Positions 1 through 8,141 of a stretch of DNA of 13,167 nucleotides are shown here, piece by piece. The translations under genes and the position numbers were made by a program. Under the pieces are notes generated by a model. It was given only the letters and a program-made list of their open reading frames with translations. It had not been told where the DNA came from and did not search any database. Source of the stretch: Candidatus Bipolaricaulota bacterium (GTDB taxonomy: Bacteria > Bipolaricaulota > Bipolaricaulia > Bipolaricaulales > Bipolaricaulaceae); NCBI GenBank assembly GCA_021159405.1, contig JAGGRX010000082.1, positions 1-13,167 on the forward strand, read 5' to 3'. How positions within the stretch are numbered: position 1 is the stretch's first letter; each line of letters starts with the position of its first letter.

Positions 1-1539
1 GCCCGGGGGCTGCACGGGTCGGTGGGGGAGCTGCCCGCCGGCTTCAAGCTGGCCACCCTCATCGCTTTGGGGGACGAGCCCTTCTCCGCCCTGCGGGCGC
101 TGGGCCGGCTCCTCCGGTCGCGGGGGGAGCCCCCGAGGCCGGAGGATCACCCGCTTCTCACCCGCCTTGGCTGGTGGAACGCCTACGGGGGCTATTACAC
201 CGAGCTTTTGCGTCCCTTGAACGCGGAGGGGCTGGCACGGGTGGTCTCCACCCTTAAGGCCTCCGGGATCCCCCTGGGGTATCTGGGCCTTGACCTCTGG
301 TACCCCTACGAGACCATCGGGAAGGCCCTGCGCTATCGGGCCGACCCCAGGAAGTACCCGGAGGGGCTCCGGGCCCTGCGGGCCAGGTGGGGCATCCCCT
401 ACGTGCTGCACCTCTCTGCTCTCTCGGAGCGGAACGAGTACGGGGCCCGGGGCGGCGACCCGGAGGTCTACCGGGCCATCGCCGAGGACCTCCTGGAGGA
501 AGGGGGGATCGCGGCCTGGCACGATTGGCTCCGGACCCAGCAGCACTTGACCCCTGAGCTTCGGGCGGACCCGGAGGCGGCCGAGAGATGGTTCTCCGGG
601 CTGGCCAGGGCGTTCTCCGAGGCCGGCCTTCCCCTGCTTCTGTGCATGCACACCATGGGGATGGTCCTTGCCTCCACCCGCCATGGGAACGTGATCTCCG
701 CCCGCAGCCACACCGATTTCCTGTTCTCCCTGCGGGAGGCCCTCGCGGAGGCCGCCCGGCGTGGCCATGGGGAGATGCTCGAGGCCTGGACCCCACCCGG
801 GAAGTTGCGGGCCCAGAACCTCCTCATGGGAGCGGTGCTTTCCGCTTTCGGGCTTGCCCCGTTCCACGACCTGTTCCTGTCACGGGAGCATCCCGGGTTG
901 GGGGGCGACCGCCCCTGGGAGGACGCTGTCCTCCGGGCCCTGTCCTGCGGCCCGGTGGGGATCGGCGACGCCCCCGGGCTGACGGACGCCGGGCTGGTGG
1001 GGCGGCTGCTTTTGAACGGGGTGTTGGTCCGGCCGGACGCCCCGCCACGGCCGTACCTCCCGAGCCTGAAGGGGGACGTACACCTGTACTGGACGGAGCG
1101 GCGTGCCCAGGGGCTCACCTGGTATTACCTCCTGGCGCTGAACACCACCGAGGAGGAACGCCCGTTCAAGCTGTCCCTCCCGTTCGACCCAGGGGAGCAT
1201 TGTGCCTGGGACGGCTACACCGGCCGGCCGGTGGACGAGCTTGTCGGAGTGCTCCCTCCGGGGGGACTGGCCTACTTCGTGCTCGCCCCGGAGGTGGGCG
1301 GGATCTCCCCGCTGGGCTACCAGGGGAAGCTGGTCCCCGCCCCCCACCGGGGTTTCGCCGCCGAGCGCGACGGCAAAGGGATCAGGATATGGTCGGATGG
1401 GACCCCCATCCTGGTGCGGGGGAAGGCCCTCTCCGCCCAGGGAGAGAGTGGCAGTCCGGTGGAGCTGGGAAGAGGGAACGGGCTTTGGACCGTGGCCCCA
1501 AGGCGGGGTCAGGGATGGATCCGGATAGTCGGGAGGTGA
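1..1539 (+). CDS. GH36/raffinose-synthase-like glycoside hydrolase, 5' truncated
   Basis: The reading frame is open from base 1, so the true start is probably upstream; a GTG at 22 is in frame but has no convincing ribosome site. Numbering from that GTG (505 aa), the protein reads as a TIM barrel followed by a beta-sandwich of the raffinose synthase/alkaline alpha-galactosidase type. Supporting motifs, from memory of the family: GLDLWYPY (89-96) where plants have the IDDGWQ strand, AWHDW (165-169) where the KxD nucleophile strand lies, ARSHTDF (227-233) matching the RxxDDF acid/base strand, FHDLF (281-285) for DWDMF, and ALSCGPVGIGDAPG (306-319) for the AISGGPVYVSD segment. The C-terminal ISPLGYQGKLVP resembles the family tail. 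The lysine of KxD appears replaced by Trp166, so activity is uncertain. It is the first visible gene of the maltodextrin operon and ends 5 bp before the GH57 start. Secretion cannot be judged because the N-terminus is missing. Substrate is unknown; an alpha-galactoside or other alpha-linked oligosaccharide is an inference. Confidence 0.75.
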   Translation, partial: ARGLHGSVGELPAGFKLATLIALGDEPFSALRALGRLLRSRGEPPRPEDHPLLTRLGWWNAYGGYYTELLRPLNAEGLARVVSTLKASGIPLGYLGLDLWYPYETIGKALRYRADPRKYPEGLRALRARWGIPYVLHLSALSERNEYGARGGDPEVYRAIAEDLLEEGGIAAWHDWLRTQQHLTPELRADPEAAERWFSGLARAFSEAGLPLLLCMHTMGMVLASTRHGNVISARSHTDFLFSLREALAEAARRGHGEMLEAWTPPGKLRAQNLLMGAVLSAFGLAPFHDLFLSREHPGLGGDRPWEDAVLRALSCGPVGIGDAPGLTDAGLVGRLLLNGVLVRPDAPPRPYLPSLKGDVHLYWTERRAQGLTWYYLLALNTTEEERPFKLSLPFDPGEHCAWDGYTGRPVDELVGVLPPGGLAYFVLAPEVGGISPLGYQGKLVPAPHRGFAAERDGKGIRIWSDGTPILVRGKALSAQGESGSPVELGRGNGLWTVAPRRGQGWIRIVGR

Positions 1540-1547
1540 TCCAGTTG
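1532..1547 (+). promoter_or_regulatory. ribosome binding site fixing a TTG start for the GH57 gene
   Basis: GGAGG at 1532-1536 lies 8 nt before TTG at 1545-1547 and overlaps the stop codon region of the upstream gene (TGA 1537-1539). malE has the same GGAGG-8 nt-start arrangement. This TTG is the only in-frame start that gives a signal peptide straight into the GH57 domain, although the frame stays open upstream to 588. Termination and reinitiation on the same mRNA probably couple the two genes. Confidence 0.85.
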
Positions 1548-4433
1548 CGCAAGGTAATTCCAGCCTTTCTTTTGGGCGCCCTCCTTATTGGAGGACTGGC
1601 CTGGGCCAAGGGCCCGCTCAACTTAGCCATCATCTGGCATCAGCACCAACCACTTTATTGGAACCGCCTCACCGGGGAATACGAGCTCCCCTGGGTCAGG
1701 GTACATGGGGTCCAGGAGTACATCGATTCCCCCAGCATCTTGACGGAATTTCCGGGGATCCACGTGACCTACAACCTCCAGCCCAGCCTGCTTTGGCAGC
1801 TTTTGGACTATGTAGAGATCACCGAGGAGGAGCGGGCCCGGGGCGGGCTTTATCAGTACATCGGGGCGGTGGACAACCACCTCAAGTGGATATGGAAGCT
1901 TATCGCCGACCCGAGGTCCCTGACCCCGGAGGAGCGGGCCAAGATGCAACAGCAATTCTTCTGGATCAACGGCTACATGTTCGACGACGATGCCAACGAT
2001 CCCTACTATGATCCCCGCTACGCGAGCCTCAATGCCATCAAGGACACCCGCGACCTCACCGACCAGGAACTGCTGGATGCCGGCGGCCTCTTCCTCCTGT
2101 GGCAGATCTCGCCCGAGCTCCATGAGGCTTTGGGAATCGCAGACCTGAGGGGCAAGGCCGGGTTCACGAAGGACGACATCGTTCGGCTCATCCAGGCCCA
2201 GCACGCGGTGCTCTCCCAAGTGGTGGACGCCTATCGCAGCGCGCTGGCCGCAGGGAGCGAGCTCATCACCAGCCCGTTCTATCACCCCATCCTCCCCTTG
2301 CTTGCCGAGCGGGGTTGGGACGAGGACATCAAGGGACAGCTCTCGCTTGCGCAAAAGCAGCACCAGAGTCTATTCGGCACCCCCGCCCAAGGCGTTTGGC
2401 CGCCGGAGCAGGCGGTCTCAGGGCGGGCCGTGGCGCTCCTGGCCGAGGCCGGGTTCTCCTGGACGGTGACGGATGACGGGATCCTGGCCCAGGCCCTGGG
2501 ACATACACCCTCCCGGGCTGAACTCACTACCCCCTATACGTTCGATGGGATCACGGTGCTGTTCCGGGACCACGGTCTCTCCGACAAGATCGGCTTTTCT
2601 TACGGAAACAAACCCACCCAGGTGGCGGTGGCGGACTTCATGGAGGAGCTCCGCCGCTACTGGGAGGCCTTGCCTGCCCCCGAGGAGCACCTGCTGGTGG
2701 TGGCCCTGGACGGGGAGAACTGGATGTTCATGGCCGGCTACCCCAACAACGGCCGGAACTTCCTTAGGGCGCTCTATCGGGCATTGTCCGAGGCGAATTG
2801 GGTGCGGACCGTAACCCCGGCCGAGTTTTTGGCAGAGCACCCAGCCACCACCGGGCTTGCGGACATCCCCACCGGCTCCTGGGGCGGGGACCTCTCCACC
2901 TGGGCTGGGGAGCCGGAGGAGGACGAGGCCTGGGCCCGCCTCGCGGCTGCCCGGGAGGCGGTGTTCTCGGCAGGGGCCCCCGAGGCCGCCCTGGAGGCGC
3001 TGTACGCCGCCGAAGGCTCGGATTGGTTCTGGTGGTACGGGACCGATCAGGACTCCGGCACGGACGACCTGTTCGACTGGCTGTTCAAGATGCACCTCGT
3101 GGCCGCCTATCGGGCCGCCGGGGTCCCGGAGGACCGGATCCCCCAAGCCCTGTTCCTCAGGCTCGTGATCCCGACGGTGGAGAGCCTGGGTGAGGTGAGC
3201 CCCACGCTGGACGGGGTGATCGGGCCGGATGAGTGGGACCAGGCGACGCACTACACCGGGGAGGGGGCGCTGAGGGAGGTTTGGATAGGCTACTCCGAAA
3301 ACACCCTGTACGTGGCGGCCCGGCTGGATCGCCCCGCCAGGGATCTGGTGGGAGAGGAGCTGGTGCTGGCACTGTATGCCTCGGGGAAGCCGGGGAGTCC
3401 GGCCAATATCGTGACCCACCACGCCGGGGTCCAGTTGGGCTTCACCCTGGCCTCGTCCGTGGAGCTGAACTTCGCCAAGCTGCGCCAGGATGGGGCTGGA
3501 TACGTGTTCCGCTACGACGCCACCCCAAGCGGGGGCTGGCGGCTCGCCTCCCCCATTCGGACGCTCCTCTTTCGCAAGGCCAAGGCCGACGAGGTCGTGG
3601 AGTTTCAGCTCCCCTTCGAGGAGCTGGGGATAGAGCCCGGCAAGTCCGTCGAGCTTTCCCTGGTGCTGGAGCGGGCCGGGGAATTCCTGGGGCGGCTCCC
3701 AGCCCGGCCGCTTCTGGCCAAGGTCCCCCAACTCGTCAAGGGGGTTCAGATCTTCGCCATGGATGACCCGGCCGGCGATGACCATGGCCCGGGTGGATAC
3801 GTGTACCCCACCAACAATGTGTTCTCGGAACCGGGGATATTCGATCTGGTCCGCTACGCCGTCTACGATGCCGACAACTCCTGGCAGCTTGTATTTGACT
3901 TTGCGGCGCTTCCCAACCCCTGGAACGGCCCCCAGGGCTTCTCCCATCCGCTGATCCTCCTGTTCCTGGACGTGGCCGACGGTGGCCTGGCGGAGCTTCC
4001 GGAGGAGGCGGCCGCCGCCCAAGTGGCCTTCGACCCCGAGCACCCCTGGGATGTGTTCGTACGGGTGGCCGGATGGCCGGCCTATGGCCGGCACCTGTGG
4101 ACCGCAGGCGGCCAGGGTCCATACCTGGTGGGGGTGGCCGCCGACCCGAAGCGAAACCGGGTGCTGGTGTCCATCCCCAAGGAGATCGTCCCCGAGATCC
4201 GCGGCTTCCACTACGTGCTCATCGCCTCCCAAGACGGCTACGGCAAGGACTACGTCCGGGCCATCGGCAAAACCCCAGGGGAGTGGGTTGGCGGAGGTTG
4301 TCCCGACCCCATGTGGGCACCGCAGATCTACGACTATCTGGCCCCGGAGGGGACGAGCCAGGAAGAGCTCCTTGCGGCCTATGACCCGGCCACGGGCAAA
4401 TACGCCGTGCTGTCGCCGGTGGAAGTGCGATGA
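1545..4433 (+). CDS. secreted GH57 amylopullulanase/alpha-amylase with C-terminal glucan-binding domains
   Basis: A 962-aa protein starting at TTG with signal peptide LRKVIPAFLLGALLIGGLAWA, probably cleaved near residue 21. The GH57 catalytic domain shows all five family regions: HQP (34-36), SPFYHPILPLL (243-253), GVWPPE (283-288, nucleophile Glu288), LFRD (339-342, acid/base Asp342) and LDGEN (388-392). It is followed by a helical segment with SDWFWWYGTD (492-501), usual behind GH57 barrels of this type. Residues about 545-720 look like a CBM9/DOMON-like beta-sandwich (TLDGVIGPDEWDQA). Residues about 734-915 match the glucodextranase C-terminal domain (DDPAGDDHGPGGYVYPTN, then NPWNGPQGFS). 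It should hydrolyse alpha-1,4 and perhaps alpha-1,6 bonds of starch, glycogen or pullulan outside the cytoplasm, producing maltodextrins for the MalEFG importer encoded next. There is no SLH domain or C-terminal membrane anchor. Amylase versus pullulanase specificity cannot be told from sequence. Confidence 0.93.
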   Translation: MRKVIPAFLLGALLIGGLAWAKGPLNLAIIWHQHQPLYWNRLTGEYELPWVRVHGVQEYIDSPSILTEFPGIHVTYNLQPSLLWQLLDYVEITEEERARGGLYQYIGAVDNHLKWIWKLIADPRSLTPEERAKMQQQFFWINGYMFDDDANDPYYDPRYASLNAIKDTRDLTDQELLDAGGLFLLWQISPELHEALGIADLRGKAGFTKDDIVRLIQAQHAVLSQVVDAYRSALAAGSELITSPFYHPILPLLAERGWDEDIKGQLSLAQKQHQSLFGTPAQGVWPPEQAVSGRAVALLAEAGFSWTVTDDGILAQALGHTPSRAELTTPYTFDGITVLFRDHGLSDKIGFSYGNKPTQVAVADFMEELRRYWEALPAPEEHLLVVALDGENWMFMAGYPNNGRNFLRALYRALSEANWVRTVTPAEFLAEHPATTGLADIPTGSWGGDLSTWAGEPEEDEAWARLAAAREAVFSAGAPEAALEALYAAEGSDWFWWYGTDQDSGTDDLFDWLFKMHLVAAYRAAGVPEDRIPQALFLRLVIPTVESLGEVSPTLDGVIGPDEWDQATHYTGEGALREVWIGYSENTLYVAARLDRPARDLVGEELVLALYASGKPGSPANIVTHHAGVQLGFTLASSVELNFAKLRQDGAGYVFRYDATPSGGWRLASPIRTLLFRKAKADEVVEFQLPFEELGIEPGKSVELSLVLERAGEFLGRLPARPLLAKVPQLVKGVQIFAMDDPAGDDHGPGGYVYPTNNVFSEPGIFDLVRYAVYDADNSWQLVFDFAALPNPWNGPQGFSHPLILLFLDVADGGLAELPEEAAAAQVAFDPEHPWDVFVRVAGWPAYGRHLWTAGGQGPYLVGVAADPKRNRVLVSIPKEIVPEIRGFHYVLIASQDGYGKDYVRAIGKTPGEWVGGGCPDPMWAPQIYDYLAPEGTSQEELLAAYDPATGKYAVLSPVEVR

Positions 4434-4507
4434 CGGGGAGGTGAGAGAGGGGCGGGAAGCGTCTTCGTCAGTGGCAAAGTAGCACAACCAAACGGGAGGT
4501 GGAGTGT

Positions 4508-5698
4508 ATGCGAAAGCTAGGGATTCTAATGCTGGCAGTGTTGTTGATGGGCGTATTGGGCCTGGCCGCCGAGCCGGGGAAGATCATCATCTGGGCGGAC
4601 GACACCCGGGCCCCGGTGTTCGAAGAGATCGGGGCCGCCTATACCGAGGCCACCGGGATCCCGGTGGAGGTGGTGGAGGTTGGCTTTAACGACATCCGGG
4701 GCCAGTTCACCTCCGCCGCCCCCACCGGTGAAGGGCCGGACATCATCATCGGGGCCCATGACTGGGTAGGGGAGCTGGCGGCAAACGGGCTGCTGCAGGA
4801 GATCGCACTGCCGGAGGACCTGGCGGCCAAGTTCGATCAGGTGGCCCTGGAGGCCTTCACCTACGGTGCTTTGTACGGGCTCCCCTATGCCCGAGAGGGA
4901 GTGGCCCTGGTGTACAACAAGGCGTTGGTGCCGGAGCCCCCGGCCACGTATGAGGACCTGTTGGCCATTGCCCGCGCCCTCACCGACCCCACGCTGCCCC
5001 AGTACGGCTTCGCCGTGCAGAACCCGAACCCGTACCACGAGTTTCCGTTCCTGTCAGCCCTGGGCGGCTACATCTTCGGCTACGACGAGGAGGGCAAGCT
5101 CAACCCCTGTGACGTGGGCCTGGATTCCCCTGGAGCCATCGTGGGGGCGGAACTCCTGGACGAGCTGTTCGAGGAGGGCCTGTTGGCAGCCGACCTCAGC
5201 TGGGATACCTGGACGAGCCTGTTCGCCGAGGGCCGGATCGGCATGGTCATCACCGGCCCCTGGGCCATCGGCATAGCCAGGGACGCCGGGATCGACGTGG
5301 GGGTTGCCCCCCTGCCCACCATCGCCGGGCATCGCCCCAAGCCGTTCGTGGGGGTGCAGGGGGTGATGGTGTCAGCCTTCTCCCCCAACCTGCCGCTGGT
5401 GGAAGACTTCCTATTCAACTACTTCGCCACCAAGGACACCATGCTGGCCATGTACGAGCGGGATCCCCGTATCCCGGCCTTCATCCCGGCCTACCAGGAA
5501 GTCGCCAGCGACCCAATCCTCAAGGGGTTCGCCGAGTCCATCGCGGAGGGTGTCCCCATGCCCAACATCCCGGAGATGTCCGCGGTATGGGGAGCTTGGT
5601 CGGACGCCATGGCCGCCATCGGCAGTCAAGACCTGGAGCCTGCCGAGGCCCTGCATCAGGCCGCAGAGAACATCCGCGAGACCCTAGGCTGTAAGTGA
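4508..5698 (+). CDS. malE: maltose/maltodextrin ABC transporter substrate-binding protein
   Basis: A 396-aa family 1 extracellular solute-binding protein. ATG at 4508 is preceded by GGAGG (4495-4499) with 8 nt spacing; the in-frame GTG at 4499 lies inside that site and is rejected. The signal peptide (MRKLGILMLAVLLMGVLGLAA) has no lipobox Cys, so the protein should be free in a periplasm, which argues for a diderm cell. MalE features: IIIWADDT near the mature N-terminus, GEGPDIIIGAHDWVGELAANGLL region (74-96), YGLPYAREGVALVYNK (123-138) and GRIGMVITGPWAIG (242-255). Only two Cys exist, at 201 and at 395, next to last. It captures maltodextrins and delivers them to MalFG. It lies 74 bp after the GH57 gene, with no clear promoter in that gap. 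Confidence 0.93.
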   Translation: MRKLGILMLAVLLMGVLGLAAEPGKIIIWADDTRAPVFEEIGAAYTEATGIPVEVVEVGFNDIRGQFTSAAPTGEGPDIIIGAHDWVGELAANGLLQEIALPEDLAAKFDQVALEAFTYGALYGLPYAREGVALVYNKALVPEPPATYEDLLAIARALTDPTLPQYGFAVQNPNPYHEFPFLSALGGYIFGYDEEGKLNPCDVGLDSPGAIVGAELLDELFEEGLLAADLSWDTWTSLFAEGRIGMVITGPWAIGIARDAGIDVGVAPLPTIAGHRPKPFVGVQGVMVSAFSPNLPLVEDFLFNYFATKDTMLAMYERDPRIPAFIPAYQEVASDPILKGFAESIAEGVPMPNIPEMSAVWGAWSDAMAAIGSQDLEPAEALHQAAENIRETLGCK

Positions 5699-5705
5699 GG
5701 CTGGC

Positions 5706-5735
5706 GGGGCGGGGCCCTGGGCCCCGCCCCCCTTT
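5706..5735 (+). terminator. GC hairpin with short T run between malE and malF (attenuator or mRNA-stabilising stem)
   Basis: GGGGCGGGGCC (5706-5716) pairs perfectly with GGCCCCGCCCC (5720-5730), an 11-bp all-GC stem with a CTG loop, followed by CC and only three T. It begins 8 nt after the malE stop. The short T tract argues for a leaky terminator or a 3'-end protecting stem rather than a full stop, since malF, malG and the amylase gene follow without another visible promoter. The expected effect is more MalE than MalFG. Confidence 0.7.
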
Positions 5736-5764
5736 GATCCGTGCGCCACGTCAGGCTGGGGACT

Positions 5765-7294
5765 ATGGGAACCCTTCTGCTCAAGGTGCTGGTCCTGAGC
5801 GCCTTGGACGCCGGGGCGGTTTACTTCTCGGTGCTCCTGGCCTGGGAGGGGGACTGGACGGTCTTGCTGCTCGTGGTGCTGGGCACCGCTGGGATCAACT
5901 ACCTCGTCCTGTCCCGGAAGGCGTATCCACTCCGCTACCTGGCCCCAGGACTGGTGTTCCTGATCCTGATGGTGGTCATACCGGTGGCCTACAACGTGTA
6001 CATCTCGTTCACCAACTACTCCACCGGCCACATCCTTACCAAAGACCAGGTCATTAAGGTGCTTACGGAACGGGAGTACCAACCTTCCCCCCCGGTCCGG
6101 TACCCCTTCTACGGGTTCGGCACCCGGGAGGAGCTACACGGCATCCTGATCCTCACCGACTCCGGGCCGCTGTTCTTCCGCCCGGATGGAACTCAGGAAT
6201 CCATCGAGACCCATGAGGTGCTGGATGAAGACGGCGACGGGATCCCCGAGGCCTTGGACGGTCACCCCCGTCTCAGCTCCCGAGAGATCTTGGCCCACTA
6301 CTCCGTCCTGCAAAAACTGCGCATCCCCTGGCAGGAGGGCTGGCTGAGGCTGGCTTCCTTGACCCAGTTCGGCTATTTCCTGCCTCAATACCGCTATGAA
6401 CCGGAACGGGATGCCCTCGTGGACCAACGCACCGGCAAAGTCTACCATGCCGGACCGGGCAGGTTCGTGGCCGAGGACGGGGAGGGATTGGATCCCGGCT
6501 GGTCCACCTGGGTGGGCTTGGCCAATTACATCCGGTTCTTCCGGGACCCGCTCTACCACCGGGCGTTCGGTCGGGTGTTCCTGTGGAACGTGGAGTGGGC
6601 GGTGTTCAGCGTGGTGCTCAGCTTCGCGCTGGGGTTGGCGCTGGCCATCCTGCTCAACGACCGGGGGCTCAGGCTGCGCAAGCTGTATCGGTCCCTCCTC
6701 ATCGTCCCCTATGCCCTACCCGCTTTCATATCCGTCCTGATCTGGAAAGGTTTTTTCAACACGGAGGTAGGGCTTTTCAACCAGCTACTGGGTAGCCACT
6801 TCGGGATAAGGGTGCCTTGGCTAGCCGACGTATTTTGGGCCCGGTTTTCCCTCATTCTCACCAACGTCTGGCTCACCTATCCCTACATGATGCTGGTGTC
6901 GCTCGGGGCGCTCCAATCCATCCCCGGGGAGTTGTATGAGGCGGCGGCCATCGATGGCGCGGGCCCTTGGAAGAGATTTACGTCCATCACCTTCCCGCTC
7001 ATCATGATCTCCATCGCCCCACTCCTTATCGGCTCATTTGCGTTCACCTTCAACAACTTCACCATCATCTGGCTCATGACTGAGGGGAACCCAGTGGTGG
7101 AGATCGGCTCCCGGGCTGGGGCCACCGACATCCTGCTCTCGTATGCCTATAAGCTGGCCTTCCAGGGGGCGCGGGGGAACGAGTACGCCATGGCCGCCGC
7201 TCTGGGGGTGATCATCTTCCTCATCGTAGCCCTGATCTCCGGGATCAGCTTCACCCGCACCCGGGCGCTGGAGGAGGTGTCTCGTGGCCTATAA
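5765..7294 (+). CDS. malF: maltose/maltodextrin ABC transporter permease MalF
   Basis: A 509-aa integral membrane protein from ATG 5765; an in-frame GTG at 5741 would add 8 residues but has no ribosome site and sits against the hairpin, while the ATG has only a weak GGGGA nearby, so the start is uncertain. About eight membrane helices can be read (near 4-26, 31-49, 56-82, 268-297, 311-331, 361-383, 408-438 and 475-496). The long segment 83-250 between helices 3 and 4 corresponds to the periplasmic P2 loop that docks MalE in MalF proteins; here it carries DEDGDGIPEALD (154-165), which resembles a calcium-binding loop. The EAA motif that contacts the ATPase starts at EAAAIDGAG (392-400). With MalG it forms the inner-membrane pore. 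The end overlaps malG by 11 bp. Confidence 0.93.
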   Translation: MGTLLLKVLVLSALDAGAVYFSVLLAWEGDWTVLLLVVLGTAGINYLVLSRKAYPLRYLAPGLVFLILMVVIPVAYNVYISFTNYSTGHILTKDQVIKVLTEREYQPSPPVRYPFYGFGTREELHGILILTDSGPLFFRPDGTQESIETHEVLDEDGDGIPEALDGHPRLSSREILAHYSVLQKLRIPWQEGWLRLASLTQFGYFLPQYRYEPERDALVDQRTGKVYHAGPGRFVAEDGEGLDPGWSTWVGLANYIRFFRDPLYHRAFGRVFLWNVEWAVFSVVLSFALGLALAILLNDRGLRLRKLYRSLLIVPYALPAFISVLIWKGFFNTEVGLFNQLLGSHFGIRVPWLADVFWARFSLILTNVWLTYPYMMLVSLGALQSIPGELYEAAAIDGAGPWKRFTSITFPLIMISIAPLLIGSFAFTFNNFTIIWLMTEGNPVVEIGSRAGATDILLSYAYKLAFQGARGNEYAMAAALGVIIFLIVALISGISFTRTRALEEVSRGL

Positions 7295-8141
7295 GAGGCG
7301 ATCTTGGTGGGCACGGGCGTTTTTGCGGAACTTCCTCGCCTGGCTGGCGATCGCCTTTGCCCTGTTCCCGGCGGCGTTCGTGCTGGGCACCTCCTTCAAC
7401 CCGGTGAACAGCCTTAGCGCCACCCGGATCATCCCCCGTCATCCATCGCTTTCCAACTACGTGCGGCTTTTCTCGGAGACCTCGTTCGCCGCATGGTTCC
7501 TCAATACGGTGAAGATCGCTGGGATCAGCGCCATCTTGAGCGTGTTCTTCTGCGCTTTGGGGGCTTATGCCTTTTCGAGGTTCCGGTTCCGGGGGCGCAG
7601 GGCCGGGCTTCTGATGCTGCTTTTGGTGCAGACATTCCCCCAGTCCCTGGCCATGGTGGCCATCTATCGCATCCTGCTCAAGATCGGCCATTACCTCCCC
7701 TGGGCGGGCCTAGGTACCCATCCCGGGCTGATCCTGGTATATCTCGGCGGCTCCATCGGGTTCAACACCTGGTTCATGAAGGGGTACTTCGACACCATCC
7801 CCCGGTCCTTAGAGGAATCTGCCCTGGTGGACGGAGCTACCCATTTCCAGGCCTTCTGGCGGATCATCCTCCCCTTGGCCCGGCCCATCCTGGCAGTGGT
7901 GTTCGTGATCCAGTTCATCACCTTCTACTCGGAGTACTTGATCGCCAGTTTTGTGCTCAAGGGGGACAAGTCCTACACCTTGGCCCTGGGGCTTTACTAT
8001 TTGATCAACGAGCATTACCGGGATCGGTGGGGTATCTTTGCCGCCGGGGCGGTGATCGGGGCCGGTTTGGTCCTGCTTATCTTCTACGCCCTCCAGTCCC
8101 AGATCGTCTCCGGGCTCACCGGCGGCGCGGTCAAGGAATGA
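7284..8141 (+). CDS. malG: maltose/maltodextrin ABC transporter permease MalG
   Basis: A 285-aa permease, normal length for MalG, starting at GTG 7284 inside the end of malF, with AGGAGG (7272-7277) six nt upstream. It has an N-terminal helix (about 13-35), several further helices, and the EAA loop EESALVDGATHFQAFW (177-192) that contacts the ATPase. QTFPQSLAMVAIYRIL (116-131) and the IGFNTWFMKGYFDTIP segment (158-173) are typical of MalG. It pairs with MalF to carry maltodextrin across the inner membrane. No MalK/MsmK ATPase gene is visible; a shared one elsewhere in the genome is likely. Its stop overlaps the amylase start as ATGA, implying translational coupling. Confidence 0.94.
   Translation: MAYKRRSWWARAFLRNFLAWLAIAFALFPAAFVLGTSFNPVNSLSATRIIPRHPSLSNYVRLFSETSFAAWFLNTVKIAGISAILSVFFCALGAYAFSRFRFRGRRAGLLMLLLVQTFPQSLAMVAIYRILLKIGHYLPWAGLGTHPGLILVYLGGSIGFNTWFMKGYFDTIPRSLEESALVDGATHFQAFWRIILPLARPILAVVFVIQFITFYSEYLIASFVLKGDKSYTLALGLYYLINEHYRDRWGIFAAGAVIGAGLVLLIFYALQSQIVSGLTGGAVKE

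Noticed and set aside
588..1544. Upstream in-frame extension of the GH57 gene (open to 588)
   Set aside because: It overlaps the GH36-like gene in another frame, gives Pro/Gly/Arg-rich sequence with no family resemblance, and the TTG at 1545 has a proper ribosome site and signal peptide.
2418..4487. 689-aa open frame on the minus strand
   Set aside because: Antisense shadow of the GH57 gene; the plus-strand frame carries all five catalytic regions and recognisable C-terminal domains, and the minus frame shows no motifs.
4434..4507. Possible separate promoter for malE in the 74-bp gap after the GH57 gene
   Set aside because: No pair of boxes resembling -35/-10 with reasonable spacing; only the malE ribosome site is clear.
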